From contig MNCI01022206.1 of the NCBI GenBank assembly GCA_015680685.1, forward strand, positions 119,925 to 183,924: a DNA stretch of 64,000 nt. Direction: 5' to 3'. Shown piece after piece: positions 58,225 to 64,000 of the stretch. A model generated the notes under the pieces. That model had not been told where the DNA came from. It saw only the letters and a program-made list of their open reading frames with translations, and searched no databases. Every line of letters starts with the position of its first letter. Position 1 is the first letter of the stretch. Both the position numbers and the translations under genes were made by a program. The stretch comes from Gnetum montanum (lineage: Eukaryota; Streptophyta; Gnetopsida; Gnetales; Gnetaceae).

Positions 58225-58945
58225 CCCTTCACAACCTCTGTCCAAAATGATGTTAAACTATCCCATGTTTGAAATTACGTTAAACTAACAAGGGCTCGAA
58301 AAGGCCTTAAACTAGCTTATGGCCTGGAACGGCCTAAAACTATCACTTTTTGCATTTCTTTCCTTTCATTCATCCATTTTAACTCTGTTTACGATAGGCA
58401 TTGTTTGATGTTGTTTTCTTTCTAGTTGATTTTTGCAGGATCTTGCAGGCACACAACATGACCATGCATGCAGCATCACACCTTACACAAGCAAGGTAAG
58501 CACAGATAGTTCGCTATGACTATAAATTGGCACAGAGCAGTCATAGCATCATGACTTAAAACTGATACCACAAAGCAGTCTTGGTATCATGACTTAAAAC
58601 TAATACCACAGAGCAATCCTGACATCATGACTTAAAACTGATACCATAGAGCAGTCGTGGCATCATCACTTAAAATCGATACCATAGATTGTCCTAGAGT
58701 CATGACTATAAATTGGCACTATAGAGCTCTATCTGGTATGATGCTAAACTGCCACAGATGTTCGCCATGATGTGAAACTAGCACCCAGAGTTCACTAAGA
58801 CGATAAATTGATTTTCCTCTTCATAGTCTACTATGACTACAAACTAGAAATGCACCATCCGCTATGACACTAAACTGGCACCGTCCAAGGGGTGATGACA
58901 TGAAACTAGCCCGCAACAGTCCGCTAAGACTATAAATTGGCGGCA
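58225..58945. repeat. Periodic TTAAACT-type array after the protease
   Basis: Four units of 27 bp (cores at 58253, 58280, 58307, 58334) are followed by about 13 units of 30-39 bp whose cores read GAC/GATnnTAAA(C/T)TGGCAC-like sequence (about 58518, 58553, 58591, 58628, 58665, 58704, 58739, 58769, 58799, 58834, 58866, 58896, 58928). Many units also share 'ccacagagcagtc'. It sits where reverse transcriptase should be. Confidence 0.85.
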
Positions 58946-60174
58946 TCATTGATGACCAGGCAATACTTGAAAAGATCTGTTGCTGCAATTGACTCTTCCC
59001 ATACAAGCCTCGAGTGTAAAGGTAATTGTCTCATAAAAAATTGCTACATAACTTGTCTCATGGATACTAATGAAGCTAATGTTGTTCATAATTTTGTTTA
59101 CTTTGAAAATTGCATGTCGTGACTCCATCTCTTGGTTTAAAGTGCTTCGTTAACTGATTCATTTGTGTTCTTCTTGTCTTCTTGAAGTTTTGTTTGTAGG
59201 ATGACACTCTTGAGGCGTTCGTACATAGATGCACTTCTTCGTGACAACAAGGTATCACATTCTTCCTAACGCATGTAACTGGGTTAATCAATCCATTCAT
59301 GAGTACATTCCCAATTCCTGACATGTCCCCTATTTCCCTATCCTGTCCCAATTGTCCCTATCAATTACACCCCTAGATACATTTCACTCAGTTCAAAAAG
59401 CCCTAGATGCACTGTTGCACACTGTGAATCTCTAAGCAGTTGTGACACAAAATACAGTACACTGTACATGATGCAAAATGCAAGTGCTCCAACATGAGCA
59501 TGGCACAAAAAAAAGGTCTTTCAAAAAGACCGATAAAAGAAAAAATAAAAGAAAAGGAAAAGACAAAAGAAAACAAAAACAAAGGAAAAGAAAAAAAAAA
59601 CAAGAAAAAGAACAAAATGGTCAAAGAGAAAAATGCATGGAAAAGGTCTTCATGACCCTGTTGACATCATAAATAAAATATTATTGGCCATTCTCATACA
59701 AGCCCCAGGTGAGAAGACAATTGTTTTGAAAAACCAGTTACACTTATGTCTCAAAGAAACCATGTTGCACATCATCGCGTGGCTTTGGCTATTTACAACG
59801 GGCCCCGTAAACACTCTTCAAGAGTCTCGTTTCTCTAGAGAAAGCACATCCTATGCCTTGGCTTCGAGTTGGTTGAATGTTGGCTATTGACAAAGACCAA
59901 AGATATAACTCATCCATGTGAGAGCATTCTTATCCCTCTCAATCCCAACAGCAATTACAACCCTTGATCAACTCCCTATTTTTCCTAGTTACAACTAATC
60001 CCCTTGCATCTTGAACTGCATTCCCCCAATCCCATGTACTTTTGAACACAGTGGAATGACATCCGGCCAAGGGTCTATGGATAATGCTTGGTATTTGTTT
60101 ATTCATGGTGTTTTTCACTTCTTTGTTGATGCCTCTTAGGTGGAATCCTCCAGATATCAACAAAGAGGGACCAA
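58946..60174 (+). other. Untranslated 3' interior of the Tat-like element
   Basis: No pol motif on either strand. It holds a perfect hairpin GGTCTTT-CAA-AAAGACC at about 59515-59531 followed by an A/G-rich run to 59625. A purine tract 'caacaaagagggacca' leads to the 3' LTR at 60175. Confidence 0.6.
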
Positions 60175-61669
60175 TAAAACACCACTAATTTCGGCCTAGC
60201 AGTTCGAGAATGACCCAAGCCCTTTCCAGCATTCAAGAGGCAAAAATTTGACTAAGGCATGCAACTCACGTTGGCTTACCTTGGTCACTTATGCTGGCTT
60301 GTCCTGGGAAACTCATGCTACAAATTTTGAGCCAAATTCAACACATTTTCCAACACATGCTTCAACACACACTGTGGTCACGCTGCAGCATGAGTGCAGT
60401 GTGACCAATTTTCATAGCCTCAAAATCAAGCTAAAATGACAAGATTCAAAGGTGCACATCACTCCCAAGGTTCAAGGTTGACAACCTCTAGTCTTAGCTT
60501 CCAAAACTTCCACATTTCAACTGCAAAAGTTGTAAGATTTTATGGTCACACTATGGTCACGCTATGGTCACGCTACAGTGTGAGTCCAGTGTGACGACTA
60601 TTCACAGCGTGAACACTATTCATTAGCGTAAACACTATTCATCAGCGTAAACACTATTCATCAGCGTGAACACTATTCACACCTAGACAAAAGCACTCTA
60701 AACACATGCTAAGGATACACCAGGACCAAATCAACTCATGCTGGGAGCCCTGGTGGAATAGAAACGCCTCAAACAGCCACAAAACTACTCAAATCGACAT
60801 CCTGTAGCAGTTGATTCAGGGACCAAGGAGTTTCAAGAGAGCCAGAGTCAATCCCTCTTGATTTTCTTTGTAAATCTTCATTTGTGGGCTTGTCAAGCCC
60901 TCATGGTCCAAATTGTATGTACTTCCATGGGCTTGAGTAAGCCACACATTGTAAGATACAATGCACTTGGTCAAGAATGTAGCCTGCCTACACACGATGA
61001 AATCACATACAACTATCTACCAGACACATGTCATGCGATCCTGTTTCCTCTCATCTCTCAACCGTCGATTCCATCCACAGATTCTGTGCCCAAGCCCAAC
61101 CAAACCCTATAAATACCCTGTCAATTCACTTAAATAGGATCATCAATTTTGAAGAAAGAACAACTTTGAACCTTGGATGCTCAGGCACGTAAGACTCCTA
61201 GCATCCAAGCACCTGCAAACACATCACCACATCACTCTAGGGCTTAGCACTTGATTTGCTATCACACACGCATTTATGCTTTGACTGGTGCACACTCTTG
61301 TTAAACAATACAATACAATTTCATTATTGCCTTCCATTTATATTGTTTACTCTATTTACGCTTTGTTTACAATATAGCTCTATTTACACTTCATTTACAA
61401 TTTAGTCTTTGTTTACGCTTTACGCTCTGTTTACATTTCATGTTGCTGTTTGCATTTTGTTTACAACATTTACGATAACCCTAGTGCTAGCTGTAGCTTA
61501 CGCTCAGGGAAGTCCTTGGTTGATTTGTGTGCAACCATCCAAGGCACTCTGCCTTCATTCTCCTTTCCAGCTTACCCTCAGGTGAATGCAGGGTTAGTTG
61601 TGCCTGCCCAACAATCATTCAATGTCTATTTTCCCTTCCAGCCTTATACTGACGATTTAGGTCAGTACA
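60175..61669 (+). repeat. 3' LTR of the Tat-like element
   Basis: Starts TAAAACACCACTAATTTCG (TG mutated to TA) and ends TTTAGGTCAGTACA, followed by the CCTTG duplication. Colinear with the 5' LTR, by eye in the upper 80s to about 90 percent identical. Confidence 0.92.
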
Positions 61670-62110
61670 CCTTGTATGGTAGAAAACGTAGAGTTCCTAG
61701 CTCTTGGGATCAACCTAAGGAAAAATTAATTTTTGGGCTTGAGAGGATTTTGGATTTCTAGGTAAATGTGAATCAAATTAAAGAGATGCTAAAGTAAGAA
61801 CAAGATAGACAAAAGAGTTATCCAACTAATAAAAGGAGGGACCTAGAATTTTCTATTGGGGATAAAGTATTCCTAAAAGTCAAATCTTTTTAAAATGTCG
61901 TTAGAGGTGTTAAAAAGAACAAACTTAAACCTAAATTTATTGGCCCTTTTGAAGTCTTAGAGAAAATTGGTTTTGCTACTTATAGAATAGCTTTACCTCC
62001 TAGTCCATCATCTTTACATAATGTTTTTCATGTTTCTATGTTACAAAGGTATCTTTACAATTCTAAGCATTGTTTCAAGTTAACCCAAATTATATTGTCC
62101 AAGTTAAACC
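61670..62110 (+). pseudogene. Integrase of the chromovirus, 3' part
   Basis: Resumes with YGRKRRVPSSWDQ, the continuation expected after the block at 53523. It goes on with KRRDLEFSIGDKVFLKVKSF, KLKPKFIGPFEVLEKIGFATYRIALPP and SLHNVFHVSMLQRYL, the classic C-terminal domain of Tekay/Del integrases. Confidence 0.92.
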
Positions 62111-62275
62111 AATTTGGATAAAATTAGACTAGAGGGTGCTCAATCTTAGGCATTGTACACTACACCAAGTTCAGCTTGATTGGAATAAGGATGGATCTAA
62201 AACCTCTTGGGAGATGGAGGATGTGGTTAGAGATAGATACCCTCACCTATTTAAACATTTCTAGGAGGAAATTTC
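62111..62275 (+). pseudogene. Chromodomain of the chromovirus
   Basis: Partly frameshifted: W-NKDGSKTSWEMEDVVRDRYPHLFKHF matches the end of plant chromodomains of Tekay type (...EATWE.E..M...YP.LF). Such domains tether integrase to chromatin marks and bias insertion towards heterochromatin. Confidence 0.8.
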
Positions 62276-62290
62276 TTAAGGGGAGGAGGA
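62276..62290 (+). other. Polypurine tract
   Basis: 'taaggggaggagga' runs directly into TGTAATGAGCC, the start of the 3' LTR. It primes plus-strand synthesis. Confidence 0.85.
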
Positions 62291-64000
62291 TGTAATGAGC
62301 CACTTCTCCTTGATTTTTTGCATTAATGATTGTAATATTTTTCTATGTGTTTGTGTGCATGTTTTTTTTTCAAGTTTTATGTGTGCTTTCTTTGTATTGT
62401 GGCGGAAATTACTAATGCATTACAATTAAATGTTTAAATACTTTACGCATAAGAAATATGCTTTAAAATACATGTTGGGAATGTTTTAAAATAATACTAA
62501 TAACAAATATATGGAAAAAAAATATTTTTGATCTATTTCAATAGAGATGCTAAGAAAGAAAAGAAAAATAGAGGAAAATACTCTAAGGTGTTCCTCAAGA
62601 GCTAAAATAGGTATGTTGAGGTGCAAAATAATGATCATTACTAAGGAACTTGAACTATGAATCAAGTTGGAGGAACCTAACAAATGAATCAAGGATATTG
62701 TGTGAAAATACCATAGCTTTATATTATATTTTTTAAATATAAATGTAATGCATTATTCTTTTTAGTTTAAAAGAGTAGAGTATAAGTACCCTCTCTGTGG
62801 CTATAGAAAGGTCATGCGATAACTTTTCAAGGCTTGTAAGATTATGGAAAAATTCACATCATTGATGACTTGAAAAAGAAGGTGCCTTATTTGATTATGT
62901 ATTTTGCATTACCCTTATCCTTAATCTATTTTGAAATCTCTTTCCTTGCATATTATGATGATTTTGAATGATAAAGAGATAGATATTATGCTGGAATGTT
63001 TTGTAATTATTAAGAGGAATTAAACCTAAGATCTAGAAAAATTTGAATTTTGAAATATCAAAAATTGTTGATTTAGGAATTGAACCTACAACCTGTAAAT
63101 ATACATATTTTATTGATTTTTTTATAGTGATCATGAAGAGAATTGAACTCATGACTCATTGTTGAAAAAAGAAGAAGAGAGAACTTTAAAAAGAAAGAAA
63201 AGAAAAAAATAGTTCCCAAGAAAGAGTTAGTTAAAAGAAACCATTCATTATCCCTTATTCCACCTACAAATATGGAGAGAAGGAGAGAAAAAAACACATA
63301 AGGCAAAAGTATTTGAGTAGGATGGAAAAAAGGGATACAACAATAGGGAGTGTAGCTAGGAAGGGAGAGAAGATTGTGGCTCCTATAGGAGATAACAAGG
63401 AGAAAGAAAACAAGTGCTACATAGAAATCCAATATTCTAATAATTCCTCATAGTAAGCAGGATATCTAAGCAAGGAGGTAAAATCATCCATCTCTATTAT
63501 GTTTGATAATGGCCAACAAGGGCTAATTTTCTCAAAATTATCTTTTCTTGCTTGCCTAACCACCTTCACAATGCTTGTATGAAATTATCAAGATTATTGT
63601 TGTAAGCTTAGAATGTTGAAACCTTTATTGCTTTATTTGGATCTCTCCACCCATCTTCTACACTCTTACAAGTAAATTACTTAGATTAGACTTGTTTTTG
63701 TAATGATTCAAAAACACCAATAATGGTTTGGGGTATTTTTGGCAAAAGATTGCCAACAAGGGCCAAGGATCCTTAATATGAGGATGGGTATCATTGATAG
63801 AATGTAAGAGTATCCTTGGGTCCATGGATAATTGTGAATGTTTTAAAATTTTTGAATTCTTGGGTTTTGGTTGGAATTTTGTTGATGAACCCCTCCCCTT
63901 TGAATGCAAAAATCTTAGATTTGAATCTTGAATTATACTTTTTTTTTCCTATGCCTTCTCAAGTCTGATTTTGATATCTTTCTATAAGTTGATGGAGTGA
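62291..64000 (+). repeat. 3' LTR of the chromovirus, truncated by the window edge
   Basis: Starts TGTAATGAGCCACTTCTCC and follows 47243-48999 phrase by phrase ('gcataaga.atatg', 'aggaaaatactctaaggt', 'tataagtaccctctc', 'gatggagtga' at the edge). About 570 bp of the LTR would remain outside the window. Confidence 0.92.

Larger units (their letters stand above)
53529..61669 (+). mobile_element. Nested Tat-like Gypsy element lacking reverse transcriptase and integrase
   Basis: LTRs at 53529-55108 and 60175-61669. CCTTG is duplicated at 53524-53528 and 61670-61674. The interior has gag (56088-56900) and a protease region (56933-58224), then about 2 kb with a periodic repeat and no pol enzymes. 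The gag and protease resemble the Tat lineage of plant Gypsy elements. It is in the same orientation as its chromovirus host and younger than it. Lacking reverse transcriptase, it would depend on a helper. Confidence 0.92.
47243..64000 (+). mobile_element. Tekay/Del-type chromovirus (Gypsy), 3' LTR running off the window
   Basis: The 5' LTR (47243-49524) is followed by a tRNA-Met type primer site, then gag, protease, reverse transcriptase, RNase H and integrase in order. A nested element is inserted at 53529-61669, after which integrase resumes and is followed by a chromodomain, a polypurine tract and the 3' LTR (62291 to beyond 64000). Frames carry many stops, so the copy is inactive. The right target duplication lies outside the window. 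Confidence 0.93.

Noticed and set aside
59478-59672. Lys/Arg-rich 64-codon frame that looks like a basic nuclear protein
   Set aside because: Result of the A/G-rich run in the 3' interior of the Tat-like element.

Overview
The window is AT-rich nuclear DNA from a plant, most likely a seed plant with a large, transposon-laden genome. A gymnosperm such as a cycad or conifer is my guess from the heavily eroded, nested elements. The plant assignment rests on a three-exon group IIc WRKY transcription-factor gene with the family's usual intron inside the WRKY domain, together with plant-type LTR retrotransposons (Copia, a chromodomain-bearing Gypsy of Tekay/Del type, and a Tat-like Gypsy), plant L1-type and RTE-type LINEs, and tRNA-derived SINEs. 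I saw no bacterial, organellar, rRNA or CRISPR features.

Layout. 1-3715: 5' part (first exon plus upstream region) of a WRKY paralogue on the minus strand, ending where a broken Copia element begins. 3716-6660: Copia remnant (integrase C-terminus, reverse transcriptase, RNase H, start of the 3' LTR). 6671-8260: a 53-bp tandem repeat and a degenerate ~60-125-bp satellite-like array. 9925-15308: a complete but internally deleted Gypsy-type LTR element with 1.1-kb LTRs and TCGAC target duplications. 17033-18549: the intact WRKY gene on the minus strand. 18197-20400: its upstream region, homologous to 654-3715. 20853-22062: SINE, inverted LTR fragment and short repeats. 22063-26085: a probable non-autonomous LTR element carrying a nested solo LTR. 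26740-31920: RTE LINE end, SINE, chromovirus remnants and another LINE reverse transcriptase, all decayed. 32215-39745: two direct ~1-kb repeats around a 3.7-kb GC-rich L1-type LINE with 13-bp target duplications, plus three SINE copies. 41090-41800: another RTE LINE remnant. 44238-47242: unidentified, probably retroelement-derived ORF fragments split by a 992-bp solo LTR. 47243-64000: a Tekay/Del-type chromovirus whose integrase is split by a nested 8.1-kb Tat-like element that has gag and protease but no reverse transcriptase or integrase.

Only the WRKY gene is a convincing host gene. Everything else is selfish or formerly selfish DNA whose nesting order can be read from target-site duplications. 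The most unusual features are: a periodic TTAAACT-centred repeat running through the Tat-like element; recurrent CAG-to-TAG conversion in retroelement frames, fitting deamination of methylated CHG cytosines; a GC-rich LINE standing out from its surroundings; and duplicated WRKY loci with different upstream histories. I did not find a clearly new biological system. Coordinates of decayed elements are approximate unless tied to LTR termini or target duplications.
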